Below, piece after piece: positions 7,858 through 17,249 of a DNA stretch of 64,000 nt. Source of the stretch: an uncultured Prevotellaceae bacterium (GTDB lineage Bacteria; Bacteroidota; Bacteroidia; Bacteroidales; Muribaculaceae). Every line of letters begins with the position of its first letter. The stretch's first letter is position 1. Position numbers and translations under genes: made by a program. The stretch lies in NCBI GenBank assembly GCA_900318645.1, contig ONLH01000003.1:62001-126000 (forward strand). Reading direction: 5' to 3'. A model generated the notes under the pieces. That model made no database searches. It was not told the origin of the DNA and saw only the letters and a list, made by a program, of their open reading frames with translations.

Positions 7858-8868
7858 ATGGAAAAAGACGAACAGAGAACTGTGGTCCGCAAGAAGGACA
7901 AAGCGTTGCTGGCAGCGCTGGCAGTGTTTGCACTGGTGATGGCAAGTATCGCCATCGTGGGCATCCTGCTCATCCATCCCGCCGACACGACCACCCAAGG
8001 CCAGGCCGACTGTGACGCTGTGCGCGTCAGCGGCAAGTTGCCCGGGCGCATCGTGCGCTTTTATGTCCACGAGGGTGACACGGTGCACAAGGGCGACAAG
8101 CTGGTGAGCATTTACTCCAGCACTGTCGATGCCAAGTACTATCAGGCTAAGCAGATGCAGCAGGCTGCTGCTTCTCAGAACCAGAAGGCCGAGAAAGGCA
8201 CCCGCGAGGAACTGAAGCAGAGTGCCTATAACCTGTGGCAGCAGGCCATCGCTGCCCAGACCATCGCCGAGAAGACCTATCAGCGTGTCGAGAACCTCTT
8301 TAGGCAGGGTGTTGCTACCCAGCAGAAGCGTGACGAGGCCAAGGCCGCATTTGATGCTGCCACCGCTCAGGTCAAAGCTGCCAAGGCGCAGTATGATATG
8401 GCCGTGCGTGGTGCTCAGCAGGAGGATAAGAACGCCTCCAAGAGCATGGCAAATGCTGCCCGCGGTACCGTGATGGAAGTCGAGAGCCTGCTCGAGGATC
8501 AGGTGCTCGTGGCTCCCTGTGACGGCGAGGTGAGCGAGATCTATCCGCAGGAAGGTGAGCTCGTGGCGATGGGCACTCCCATCATGTCGATTGCCAAGTT
8601 GGATGAGATGTGGGTGAGCTTCAGCGTGCGTGAGGAAATGCTGAACGACCTGCCCATGGGCAAGGAAGTGAACGTACGCATCCCTGCACTGAACAACATG
8701 CAGACCAAGATGTCGGTCTATTATATCCACGACATGGGCAGCTATGCCGTTTGGCAGGCCGCCAAGGCCCAGGGTCAGTATGACAGCAAGACCTTCGAGG
8801 TCAAGATGCGTCCGGTGAGCAAGGTGCCTAACCTGCGTCCCGGCATGTCGGTCATCCTGGAAAAATAA
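7858..8868 (+). CDS. HlyD/EmrA family membrane fusion (periplasmic adaptor) protein
   Basis: The 336-residue protein has a short basic cytoplasmic N-terminus, one transmembrane segment at about 19-40, and a biotinyl-lipoyl half-motif (GRIVRFYVHEGDTVHKGDKL) at about 63-82. A coiled-coil hairpin rich in Ala, Gln and Lys follows (about 95-200), then the second lipoyl half and beta-barrel region containing APCDGEVSEIYPQEGELV. It links inner-membrane permeases to the TolC channel. It sits between the tolC-like gene and two ABC-2 permeases, separated by CTAGA repeats on both sides. Confidence 0.92.
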   Translation: MEKDEQRTVVRKKDKALLAALAVFALVMASIAIVGILLIHPADTTTQGQADCDAVRVSGKLPGRIVRFYVHEGDTVHKGDKLVSIYSSTVDAKYYQAKQMQQAAASQNQKAEKGTREELKQSAYNLWQQAIAAQTIAEKTYQRVENLFRQGVATQQKRDEAKAAFDAATAQVKAAKAQYDMAVRGAQQEDKNASKSMANAARGTVMEVESLLEDQVLVAPCDGEVSEIYPQEGELVAMGTPIMSIAKLDEMWVSFSVREEMLNDLPMGKEVNVRIPALNNMQTKMSVYYIHDMGSYAVWQAAKAQGQYDSKTFEVKMRPVSKVPNLRPGMSVILEK

Positions 8869-8877
8869 GTATAACAC

Positions 8878-8930
8878 CTCTAGAAAATCTAGATCATCTA
8901 GAAAATCTAGAATATCTAGAAAGTCTAGAC
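8878..8930. repeat. CTAGA period-9 repeat between hlyD and permease genes
   Basis: Six CTAGA units recur exactly every 9 bases (CTAGAAAAT, CTAGATCAT and similar). This is the most regular copy of the family in the window. Confidence 0.9.
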
Positions 8931-8946
8931 AACTAAAAACTGAAAA

Positions 8947-10116
8947 ATGATGATAATGAAGTACATAGGCCGTTCCTTCAAACGCGGGTGCATTCAGCTC
9001 GTGCGCAGGCCCATGTATTTCCTGTTGATCGTCATCATGCCGTTGCTGTGCAGCTGGTTCCTGATGGATTTGATCAAGGACGGCTCGGTACAGCGTGTGC
9101 CTGTAGGCATCGTTGATTTGGACAACAGCAGCTTGTCACGTCGTATCTCTCGCAACTTGAACGGTTTCCAGCAGGTGAACATCTGCCAGCGTTACAACAA
9201 CTTTGCCGAGGCGCGTGATGCGGTGCAACGTGGCGAGGTGTATGGTTTCTTCTTCATTCCCGATTACCTGGAGGAAGAAGCTTTGGGTGGCCGTCAACCT
9301 GTGGTGAGTTACTATGTGAACTATGCTTTTTATGCTCCCGCATCGATGCAGTACAAGGGCTTCAAGACCATCTCGTTGCTCGTTAACGGCGGCATCGTCC
9401 AGACGGCGTTGCGCACCGTTGGCCTCAGCAATGAAAGGATTGAGTCCACTCTTGTGCCCTATCAGACCCATGTACACATGATCAGCAACCCCTTTGTGAA
9501 CTACAACTACTACCTGAACAGCACGTTCGTGCCCTGTTTCCTGTCGTTGTTCATCCTGCTGGTGACGGCATTCTCGTTGGGACTGGAGTTGAAATCGGGG
9601 TTGAGCCGCCAGTGGCTCAAGACCTCGGGTGGCAGCATGTTCCTGGCCCTGATAGGCAAACTGGTGCCGCAGACGGTGCTGTTCACCGTCGTGGGCTGGT
9701 TCATCCAATGGATGATGTACCGCTGTTTTGATTTCCCGTTGAACTGTAACCCGTGGAATATGCTCATCGCGATGTTCCTCCTCGTGGTGGCTAACCAGAG
9801 CTTTGCGGTACTGATGTTCTGTTTCGTGCCCAACTTCCGCTACGGCACGATGCTGTGTACGCTGTTGGGCATGGTGTCGTTCTCGTTCTCGGGCTTCTCC
9901 TTGCCCCAAGAGTCGATGTACCCGTGGGTAACGTCGCTGGGTTATGTGATGCCCATCAAGTACTATTTCCTGATTATGGTCGATCAGGCACTGAATGGCA
10001 TCGACCTGTATTATTCAAGAGTTTATTATGCTGCACTCATCGGGTTCACGATCCTGCCCATGCTGCTGTCATGGCGCTTGAAGAAGGAGTGCATGAACCC
10101 TGTGTATGTGCCCTGA
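8947..10116 (+). CDS. ABC-2 type transporter permease (first of pair)
   Basis: This 389-residue inner-membrane protein has a first transmembrane segment at about 24-42 (MYFLLIVIMPLLCSWFLM). A large extracytoplasmic domain follows (about 45-190, with VPVGIVDLDNSSLSRRISRN), and then five more membrane segments from about 195 onward. This is the layout of the YhgE/YhhJ-type ABC-2 permeases found with HlyD and TolC partners. No nucleotide-binding domain is present in this gene or the operon. The next permease starts 4 bases after the stop codon or overlaps it, indicating tight co-translation. Confidence 0.88.
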   Translation: MMIMKYIGRSFKRGCIQLVRRPMYFLLIVIMPLLCSWFLMDLIKDGSVQRVPVGIVDLDNSSLSRRISRNLNGFQQVNICQRYNNFAEARDAVQRGEVYGFFFIPDYLEEEALGGRQPVVSYYVNYAFYAPASMQYKGFKTISLLVNGGIVQTALRTVGLSNERIESTLVPYQTHVHMISNPFVNYNYYLNSTFVPCFLSLFILLVTAFSLGLELKSGLSRQWLKTSGGSMFLALIGKLVPQTVLFTVVGWFIQWMMYRCFDFPLNCNPWNMLIAMFLLVVANQSFAVLMFCFVPNFRYGTMLCTLLGMVSFSFSGFSLPQESMYPWVTSLGYVMPIKYYFLIMVDQALNGIDLYYSRVYYAALIGFTILPMLLSWRLKKECMNPVYVP

Positions 10117-10120
10117 TGAT

Positions 10121-11377
10121 ATGACCGAGAAACTGAAACATAGCAGATTTTTCCTGTGGTGCATCCAGGTGTTGAGGATGTGCGGCCGCGAGTTGCTGCT
10201 CGTCTTCCGTGACGAGGGCGTAGTCATCTTTTTCCTGGTCCTCAATGCGGTTTACCCTGTCTTGTATGCCTTGATTTACAATCCCGAGGTGGTACGCAAC
10301 GAGCGTGTTGTGGTTGTCGATGACAACCGCACCCATGCGAGCCGTGACCTCGTGCGCCGTCTTGATGCTACCCAGGAGATCGCTATAGCCGGCTATGCCG
10401 CCAACATGCAGGAGGCCCAGGTGGCCATGCATCGTAAGGACTGTTATGGCATCCTGCATGTGCCTCGTGATTTTGGCCAGAGTGTCGGTCGCGGTGAGCA
10501 GGCGCATGTGTCGCTCTACTGCGACATGAGTGTGATGATGCGCTACAAGGCGATGTTTACTGCTTTGTCCAACGTTACTCAGGCGATGGGCAATGAACGC
10601 ATGGCTGCCGTCGTTGAACCCGTGGTGAATATGGGAGGTTCTATCGTCGAGAATCACCAGGTACCTGTGGGCAATCCCGCGTTGGGTATCGCCAGTGCCG
10701 TGCTGCTGTTTATCCTGCCGCTGGTACTGCAACAGAGCATGATTCTGGGTATTGCCATGCTGCATGGCGGCAGCATTGAGCGCCGTCGTCGCAATGGCGG
10801 CCGTGACCCGATGGCTGTCGAGGCCAGCCCCGGTGCCACCATCGTGGGTAAGATGATGTGTCACCAGATCATTTATGTACTGCCCGTCATCTATGTTCTT
10901 CACTATGTGCCCCTGATGTTCGGTTTCCCGCAGTATGGCAACCTGTTGCACATCATCTGCCTGGCTGTGCCCTTTGTCATCGCTGTATCGTTCATGGGAC
11001 AGACGCTGTCGGCCTTTGTCAACGAGCGCGAGAGCGTCTTCCTGCTGTTCGTATTCTCGTCGGTAGTCTTTGTGTTCCTGACGGGCGTATCGTGGCCTCG
11101 TTACCTGATGTCAAGGCTGTGGTGGCTTGTGGGTGACTGTGTACCCGCAACTTGGATGGTCAACGGCTATGTGCTCATGCAGACCAATGCTTCCACCCTC
11201 TACCAGGTTCAGCACCCCTACTGGATGCTGTGGATACAGGTGCCCGTGATGTTTGTCTTGGCCTATCTGGTTGAGCGTTACGTGAATCGTCGTCGTTACC
11301 GCTCCTGGATTGCCGCCAGCGAGGACAACCCCAACATTCTCACCCGCATCGAGCTAGCCAAGAACGGAGTAGGGTAG
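10121..11377 (+). CDS. ABC-2 type transporter permease (second of pair)
   Basis: This is a paralog of the preceding permease with the same layout: a membrane segment near the N-terminus, an extracytoplasmic domain beginning about VVVVDDNRTHASRDLVRRL, and several C-terminal membrane segments. I prefer the ATG at 10121, four bases after the upstream stop. An in-frame ATG at 10106 overlapping the upstream gene would add five residues. The two permeases probably form a heterodimer. The energy source is unclear because no ATPase is encoded nearby. A repeat block follows the stop. Confidence 0.88.
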   Translation: MTEKLKHSRFFLWCIQVLRMCGRELLLVFRDEGVVIFFLVLNAVYPVLYALIYNPEVVRNERVVVVDDNRTHASRDLVRRLDATQEIAIAGYAANMQEAQVAMHRKDCYGILHVPRDFGQSVGRGEQAHVSLYCDMSVMMRYKAMFTALSNVTQAMGNERMAAVVEPVVNMGGSIVENHQVPVGNPALGIASAVLLFILPLVLQQSMILGIAMLHGGSIERRRRNGGRDPMAVEASPGATIVGKMMCHQIIYVLPVIYVLHYVPLMFGFPQYGNLLHIICLAVPFVIAVSFMGQTLSAFVNERESVFLLFVFSSVVFVFLTGVSWPRYLMSRLWWLVGDCVPATWMVNGYVLMQTNASTLYQVQHPYWMLWIQVPVMFVLAYLVERYVNRRRYRSWIAASEDNPNILTRIELAKNGVG

Positions 11378-11445
11378 AGTTGAGTTAGGAGTTAGGAGTT
11401 AGAAGTTAGGAGTGAGGAGTTACTGGTCTATACTATCTAGATGAT
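11376..11445. repeat. Period-7 GAGTTAG repeat plus CTAGA unit
   Basis: GAGTTAG/GAGTGAG/GAAGTTAG units run from 11376 to about 11422 and are followed by a single CTAGA element. They fill the gap before the phosphopantetheinyl transferase gene. Confidence 0.8.
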
Positions 11446-11484
11446 TTGGTAATTCTTGAGGGTCTAAAAGGCTTGATAATCTCA

Positions 11485-12114
11485 ATGTTTTTGGAGGAAG
11501 TGACATTTCCGGGAGGCACGAGAGTGCTGGCGTGGCGGCTCGAGGAAGAGACGTCGCTGCTGGCGTCGTGTTGCCATGAGATGGGCATAGCATTTGAGGA
11601 TTTAATGGACCTGCCGCTCAAGCGGCAGCGCGAGAAGGCGGCCGAGAGGCTGTTGCTGTGTCGTGCTTTTGGACACCCTGTCACACTGTTGCATGACGAG
11701 CAGGGGGCTCCGTCGGTCGAGGGCCACGAGCAGGTGAATATCAGCATCACCCATACGCCACAGCTGGTAGCGCTGGCAGTCAACGAGAACGAGGTCATCG
11801 GGCTGGATGCCGAGCAGGCCGACCGTCAACAGGTGCTGAAGGTGCGTACCAAGTTCCTCAATCCTGAAGAACAGACCTTCATCGGTCAAGACATGGCAGC
11901 CCATATCATTGCCTGGACCGCCAAGGAAGCTATCATCAAGGCCGAACGCAACAGCGCTCTGGATTGGACCAACGGCATCTGTCTGGAACCCTTCACCGTC
12001 CCCGAGCTTGACTTTGAGGAAATCTCCTTTACTGCCCGTTGCGGCGCTAACCGCTACCGCATGACCACACATCGTGTTGAGCACCACTACATGACGCTCG
12101 CTATCGCCTATTGA
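11485..12114 (+). CDS. 4'-phosphopantetheinyl transferase superfamily protein
   Basis: This 209-residue protein carries the two signature motifs of Sfp/AcpS-like transferases. The first is VIGLDAEQ after the strand ISITHTPQLVALAV, where the Asp and Glu bind magnesium. The second is IAWTAKEAIIKA, matching WxxKEA. It should transfer the phosphopantetheine arm of coenzyme A to a carrier-protein serine. The first ATG of the frame is at 11485; an upstream TTG (11446) would add residues unlike the family. It follows the export operon after a repeat block, with no clear promoter, so read-through from the operon is possible. No carrier protein or synthase gene is in the window. Confidence 0.88.
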   Translation: MFLEEVTFPGGTRVLAWRLEEETSLLASCCHEMGIAFEDLMDLPLKRQREKAAERLLLCRAFGHPVTLLHDEQGAPSVEGHEQVNISITHTPQLVALAVNENEVIGLDAEQADRQQVLKVRTKFLNPEEQTFIGQDMAAHIIAWTAKEAIIKAERNSALDWTNGICLEPFTVPELDFEEISFTARCGANRYRMTTHRVEHHYMTLAIAY

Positions 12115-12184
12115 ACGGCTAAAGTTGCCCTTTGTGCAATATTGCAGGAAAATCATCGTTATTAGGATATAAAGATAAAACACG

Positions 12185-15100
12185 ATGAAAAAGATGATGA
12201 GATATTTCGTCCGCATGGTTGTGCCTTTTCTGGTGATGGCCTGCTGTGCTTTTACGGTCAATGCGCTTGACAAGAGTTACTATGCCGAGACGAGTAAACT
12301 GGCCAGTGGCCAGTGGGTCAAGATTGCGGTCGTGGAGAGTGGCGTGTACCAGATAACCGCCGATGACATCCGCAGTTGGGGACTGGGCAGTGACTTGTCT
12401 AAGATTCACATTTTCGGTTACGGAGGCAAGCCGTTGAGCGAGAAGATGCTCGGCGACAACTATGCCGATGACCTTCCCCAGGTGCCTATCGTGCGGGCCG
12501 GCGACCGCATCCTGTTCTATGCCCAGAGCCAATTGTCGTGGAAACATCGTGGCTCTAGGTTGCAGCAGCTACAGGTGCAGCACCCCTATGCCAACTCGGG
12601 CTGCTACCTGGTGACTAACGACAGTCGTTTCAACGATATCGAGATTCAGAAAGCGACAAATGAACCCTCTGGTGTTGCCAAGACCACCTTTACTGAGCGC
12701 CTCTTTCATGAGCAGGAAATCATCAATCCCGGTGAGACGGGACGTGCGTTCCTCGGTGAGGACTTCAAGAGTAACAAGCGGCAAACCTTCAAGTTTGATC
12801 TTGACGGCCTGGTTAGCGGCAGCACGGTAAAGGCTTTCACCATGTTCGGCGCCAATACCTCGGGTGCCAGGAGCACGATTGCTCAAAGTTATAACGGCAC
12901 TGCATTGTCGGTGGTAAGTGGCAGTGATGAAATCCCCGTTGCTTCATCCTCTCATGCCCACTATGAGGTGAACGGTTCCGGGGCACTCAAGACTTTTACC
13001 CTTGACGGCACTACGCAACTGAACTATACACTGGAGTATTCATGCCCTGGCTCGATCAAACTGGCTCGTCTGGACTACATTACCATCAACTATGAGCGGG
13101 AATTGGCGCTCAAGAATGGTAAATTGGCCTTCGGCGACTCAGTCGCTAGCGTCAACTTTAGTTACCGTTTGGCTGGCTGTGGCGGTGCCACCCATGTGTG
13201 GGACGTGACCAAGCCCTTTGCACTGCTTGAGATGAAAGCGGTTTTTGCCGACGGCATTGCCACCTTCAGTCCAGTGGGAACTGGACGCTTGGAGTTCGTA
13301 GCATTTGACGAATCAGGCACTTTTCCACATCCTGAATTTATTGGCGATGTCCCCAACCAGGATATCCACGGTGAGCCTATTCCTGACATGATTATTTTGG
13401 CACCCAGTGCCTATTTGGAGCAGGCGCGCCGCGTTGCCGCGTTGCATGAGAAGTATGACAACTTCCGTGTGCTCGTGCTGGACCATGAGAAAGTGTTCAA
13501 CGAGTTCTCTAGCGGTACCCAGGATGCGATGGCCTATCGCCGCCTGTGTAAGATGTTCTTTGACCGCGGCGTGAGCGAGGACGGCCACAAGTTAGGTTAC
13601 TTGCTGCTGATGGGCTGCGGCAGTTATGACAACCGCCTGGTCGGCACCGATGCCAATGCCTTGAATTATCCCCGCTTGCTCACATGGCAGAGTGTAGAGG
13701 GAAATAACGACCAGACTTCAATTACCACCGATGATTACTTCGGTGTTTTGCAAGATGAGACCGGCGTTGATGTCGCCGACGACATGGATATCGCCGTGGG
13801 ACGTATGATTGTCAAGAGCGTCAGCGAGGCCCGCACAGTGGTCAATAAACTGGTGAATTATGTGTCTAAACCCGCTTATGGCGCATGGCGCAATCAGGTG
13901 CTTCTGGTCGCCGATGATGAGAATGGTGGAGCGCACATGGAGCAGTCCTCCAGTGTGGAGTCCATCATGAATGCCAATGGCGGTAGTGACATGGTTTATA
14001 GCCATGTCTATATCGACGCCTTCAATGCGGTGAGCAACGGTGGTGCCCGCAATTATCCTGATGCCCGCACCAAGATGTTCACAACGCTCAAGGAGGGTGC
14101 CTTGTGGTGGAACTACATCGGCCATGCCAGTACTCAGAACTGGACTGGCGAGGGACTGATGATGCGTTCGGATGTGGAGACGCAGCTCTTTTACCGTCAT
14201 CTTCCGGTATTGTATGCCGCTACTTGTGAGTACACACGTTTTGACAACTCTGTCTTGTCAGGTGGTGAGCGCATCTTCCTGAATGCCAACGGCGGTGCTA
14301 TTGCAGTCCTGTGCCCGGCACGTCTGGCTTTCATCGGCGAAAATGGCTTGTTGAGTGATCTCGTCGCTGAGTTTGCGTTCTCGCCCGACAGTCAAGATAA
14401 GCCGCGCCGCATTGGCGATATTCTGCGTCTTGCCAAAAACAGAGTATCTTCCACGTCGGATAATGCCCGCCGTTTCATCTGCTACGGTGATCCTGCCATG
14501 CGTTTGGCCTGGGCTCCCTATACTGCTCAGATCGAGACCATCAACGGCGAGCCTGTTGATCCCGATGATATGCCTATATTCAAGGCCCGTGAATCGGTGG
14601 AGTTTGGCGGCCGAATCGTCAACAGTAAAGGTGAACTAGCTACCAATTTCAATGGTACTGTGGTATCTACGCTCTTTGCCTCAGAGGACACGGTAAAGAC
14701 CCATGGCTATGGTGACATGGGTGGTAAGCCTTTCAAATATGCTGAGCGCTCTAACCGTCTTGCCATCAATGTGGATACGGTAGAGGGCGGCAACTTCACC
14801 GTGCGTGTGATCATTCCCAGCGAGGTGAATGGCGAATATGAGACCCTTAGCCCGTCGATGATCAACCTGTATGCCTACGACAGTCGTGATAGCCTTGAAG
14901 CCAAGGGCGCGAATAGTGACTTCATCATCTGTGGTTATGACGATGATGAGGTAGCCGACACCATTGGCCCCGAGATCATCAACATGGGTTTGAACAACTA
15001 CAGCTTTGTTGACGGTAGTGACATCAATGATTCGCCCCTGTTGCTGGCAATGGTGTCTGACGAGAGCGGCGTGAACTTCTCGTCGTCAGGTATCGGGCAT

Positions 15101-15625
15101 TCCATCACCTTGACCCTGGATGGCACGACCTCCTTCAACGACCTGGTGAGCTATTATACGCCACTGTTTGCCGAAAATGGCACACTGGGTAGCATCAGCT
15201 ACCAGTTGAGTGACCTTGCACCAGGCTCGCACTCGTTGCGACTGCGCGTGTGGGATGTCTATAACAACGTGGGAGAGAAGACCATTACCTTCAACGTCGT
15301 CAACGGTCTAGCTCCCGAGATTGCCGATGTCTATTGTGCTGCCAACCCTGCTAGTGTTGAGACGTCATTTTATGTCAAGCACAACCGTCCTGACGCGGTG
15401 GTGACTGTCACTATCGAGGTCTATGACCTGATGGGCCGCATGGTATGGAGCACGACCCAGTCGGGACGCAGCGACATGTATACTTCGACACCTGTCACTT
15501 GGGATCTCACCGACAGTGGCGGCCGTCGTGTGTCCCGTGGCATCTACGTCTATCGTGCCACCATCACGACCGATGGCATCAAGGAGGCCACCAAGGCCAA
15601 GAAACTTGCCGTCACGGGACTCTGA
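12185..15625 (+). CDS. porU: PorU-like type IX secretion sortase (C25 family), paralog 1
   Basis: This 1146-residue secreted C25 (gingipain-fold) cysteine peptidase has a signal peptide at about 1-27. The N-terminal region starts with the PorU-typical SGQWVKIAVVESGVYQIT. The catalytic domain has His647 (YIGHAS) and Cys681 (AATCEY), 34 residues apart as in known PorU. The C-terminus (from about 1050) is a FlgD/Ig-like module with VYDLMGRMVW and ending KAKKLAVTGL. PorU processes and attaches type IX cargo at the outer membrane. The length matches the family. A second homolog lies at 17250-20696. Which copy is the true sortase cannot be decided here, so the symbol is tentative. Confidence 0.82.
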   Translation: MKKMMRYFVRMVVPFLVMACCAFTVNALDKSYYAETSKLASGQWVKIAVVESGVYQITADDIRSWGLGSDLSKIHIFGYGGKPLSEKMLGDNYADDLPQVPIVRAGDRILFYAQSQLSWKHRGSRLQQLQVQHPYANSGCYLVTNDSRFNDIEIQKATNEPSGVAKTTFTERLFHEQEIINPGETGRAFLGEDFKSNKRQTFKFDLDGLVSGSTVKAFTMFGANTSGARSTIAQSYNGTALSVVSGSDEIPVASSSHAHYEVNGSGALKTFTLDGTTQLNYTLEYSCPGSIKLARLDYITINYERELALKNGKLAFGDSVASVNFSYRLAGCGGATHVWDVTKPFALLEMKAVFADGIATFSPVGTGRLEFVAFDESGTFPHPEFIGDVPNQDIHGEPIPDMIILAPSAYLEQARRVAALHEKYDNFRVLVLDHEKVFNEFSSGTQDAMAYRRLCKMFFDRGVSEDGHKLGYLLLMGCGSYDNRLVGTDANALNYPRLLTWQSVEGNNDQTSITTDDYFGVLQDETGVDVADDMDIAVGRMIVKSVSEARTVVNKLVNYVSKPAYGAWRNQVLLVADDENGGAHMEQSSSVESIMNANGGSDMVYSHVYIDAFNAVSNGGARNYPDARTKMFTTLKEGALWWNYIGHASTQNWTGEGLMMRSDVETQLFYRHLPVLYAATCEYTRFDNSVLSGGERIFLNANGGAIAVLCPARLAFIGENGLLSDLVAEFAFSPDSQDKPRRIGDILRLAKNRVSSTSDNARRFICYGDPAMRLAWAPYTAQIETINGEPVDPDDMPIFKARESVEFGGRIVNSKGELATNFNGTVVSTLFASEDTVKTHGYGDMGGKPFKYAERSNRLAINVDTVEGGNFTVRVIIPSEVNGEYETLSPSMINLYAYDSRDSLEAKGANSDFIICGYDDDEVADTIGPEIINMGLNNYSFVDGSDINDSPLLLAMVSDESGVNFSSSGIGHSITLTLDGTTSFNDLVSYYTPLFAENGTLGSISYQLSDLAPGSHSLRLRVWDVYNNVGEKTITFNVVNGLAPEIADVYCAANPASVETSFYVKHNRPDAVVTVTIEVYDLMGRMVWSTTQSGRSDMYTSTPVTWDLTDSGGRRVSRGIYVYRATITTDGIKEATKAKKLAVTGL

Positions 15626-15721
15626 TGTCCACTGACGGATCAGAAGTGAGAGACTGGGAATCAAGCAACCAGCAACTGCTCACTTTTCCCCTTTGAAACA
15701 GTTCAGCAAAACGTCTGATAT

Positions 15722-15760
15722 AGAACCTCACACCCTAACATCACGGTGTGAGGTTCTGTT
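15722..15760 (+). terminator. Intrinsic terminator after PorU-like gene 1
   Basis: A perfect 13-bp inverted repeat (15722-15734 with 15745-15757, arm AGAACCTCACACC) overlaps and is followed by TTCTGTTTG. Confidence 0.85.
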
Positions 15761-15865
15761 TGCTAAATGGTTGCCTCTCCGATGACAAAGGCATAACATT
15801 TGTTAAAAAATCGCCACTTTTCATTAAAATAAGGTGTAGATTGCATCCCGTTCAAAAAATTGAGG

Positions 15866-15873
15866 TAAATTTG
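15866..15873 (+). promoter_or_regulatory. Promoter -7 box of rex
   Basis: TAAATTTG matches TAnnTTTG and lies 23 bases before the rex ATG. A TTG at 15841-15843 is 22 bases upstream. Confidence 0.55.
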
Positions 15874-15896
15874 TCGGTTAATTGTATCATTTATAG

Positions 15897-16565
15897 ATGA
15901 ACATGGCTAAGAATAATGAGAATCAGACACTCCTGCCCGAGCCGACTATACGTCGTCTGCCTTGGTATCTGTCATACGTGCGTATGCTTGACCACCTACA
16001 TGTAGAGTATGTGTCATCGACCCAGATTTCCAAGGAGCTGAACGTCCAGTCGTCACAGATTGCCAAGGACTTGTCTTTTCTCAATATTCGCGGCAAGACA
16101 CGCATCGGCTATGAGGTGAGAAGCCTCCTGGTTGAACTTGAGAATTTCCTGGGTTTCAACCGTCAGCACGATGCGGTGGTCATCGGTACCGGTAGCTTGG
16201 GCACCGCCCTGATGCAGGACCATGGCTTGGAGCATTATGGCCTGAACATCGTGGCAGGCTTTGATGTACGCAACGAGGTGATCGGCAAGAACTTGGGCGG
16301 CCTGCCCGTGTTTGATATCAATGAACTTGCCTCGTGGCAGCGTGAACACCATGTGTCGATAGCCATCCTGACAGTGCCTGTCGAACGGGCCCAAGAGACT
16401 GCCGACCTGGCGATTGCCAGCGGTGTGACGGCCTTGTGGAACTTCACGCCCTATCGCATCAAGGTCCCCGAGGATGTGGTGATTGCCAACACCTCAATCT
16501 ATGCCCACCTGGCCATTATCTATAACAGGATGCAAAATACATACAGTGACAACCGGCAGGGATAA
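15897..16565 (+). CDS. rex: Redox-sensing transcriptional repressor Rex
   Basis: The 222-residue protein has an N-terminal winged helix (about 18-80, with SSTQISKELNVQSSQIAKDL) and a Rossmann NAD(H)-binding domain starting at VVIGTGSLGTAL (about 97-108, glycine-rich GxGxxG). Rex represses fermentation and respiration genes and releases DNA when NADH is high. The domain order and length fit the family. It has its own promoter (15866-15873) and follows a strong terminator, so it starts a new unit that probably continues into the FAH-like gene (36 bases later) and PorU-like gene 2. Why rex sits between two PorU-like genes is not explained by its known role. Confidence 0.93.
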   Translation: MNMAKNNENQTLLPEPTIRRLPWYLSYVRMLDHLHVEYVSSTQISKELNVQSSQIAKDLSFLNIRGKTRIGYEVRSLLVELENFLGFNRQHDAVVIGTGSLGTALMQDHGLEHYGLNIVAGFDVRNEVIGKNLGGLPVFDINELASWQREHHVSIAILTVPVERAQETADLAIASGVTALWNFTPYRIKVPEDVVIANTSIYAHLAIIYNRMQNTYSDNRQG

Positions 16566-16601
16566 TCAGCCCGGCCATCAGTAACGACGCGAGGACACAA
16601 G

Positions 16602-17177
16602 ATGAAGGTCATCGGCATAACAGGAAACTACAATACCACAGGCGACGCCACAGGGAGCTATCTCATGGCAGACTCATCGGTACTGTACACAGGAAGACCG
16701 CTCTTCATCCATGATTTCGCTAGTGACTTTGTAGCGGCACCATCTATCGTGGTGCGAACGGGTCGGCTGGGCAAGTGCATCGCTGCTAAGTTTGCCCACC
16801 GTTACTGGGACGCTTTCACGGCAGGCTTCAGTGTCAAGGCCTGTCAAAGTGATGACTGGCGACTGAGTGCTCTGGACCGTGCCTTTGACGGCGCGGCGGT
16901 AGTGGGCGACTGGGTGACAGTGTCTGGCACTGAAGACCCGTTGCACGCTGTGGTGGAGGTTAAGGTGGACGACGCGGTGATCTGCCGCTGTTGCCTTGCC
17001 GACATGATTTGGCCCCTCGATGACGTGATGGCTGCCGCAAGCACCCGTTGCAGTATCAAGATGGGCGACATGCTGTTCACTGGCGATTGTGCCGAGGGCT
17101 TGACTCTGGCACCCGGAATGCGTTTGACGGCGACCGTCGGCGAGACTCAGGTGCTTGACGTTAAAGTGAGGCGGTGA
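16602..17177 (+). CDS. FAH-fold protein lacking the metal ligands
   Basis: This 191-residue protein aligns to the fumarylacetoacetate hydrolase family: IHDFASDF, then IVVRTGRLGK, KFAHRYWDAF, RAFDGAAVVGDWV and SIKMGDMLFTG. In active members the strand before IVVR holds Glu-x-Glu metal ligands (YEIELVVR). Here the aligned residues are AAPSIVVR, so both glutamates are gone, and the later Asp (in ARDLQ) aligns to Gln. It is therefore probably not a metal-dependent C-C hydrolase. FAH-family genes occur beside ispF/porV in related genomes, so the gene may be an old neighbour that lost catalysis. It lies 36 bases after rex and 72 bases before PorU-like gene 2. The role is unknown; family call is good and inactivity inferred. 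Confidence 0.72.
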   Translation: MKVIGITGNYNTTGDATGSYLMADSSVLYTGRPLFIHDFASDFVAAPSIVVRTGRLGKCIAAKFAHRYWDAFTAGFSVKACQSDDWRLSALDRAFDGAAVVGDWVTVSGTEDPLHAVVEVKVDDAVICRCCLADMIWPLDDVMAAASTRCSIKMGDMLFTGDCAEGLTLAPGMRLTATVGETQVLDVKVRR

Positions 17178-17249
17178 CCGTGAAAGCCTGGCGATAAGGA
17201 ACAAGAAACAGAATAGGTTAAAAACGAAATATAACCAAGAACATTAAAT

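Noticed and set aside
15770-15830. Rex operator in the rex promoter region
   Set aside because: Only a TTGTTAAA half-site near 15798 was seen; the mirror half is missing.
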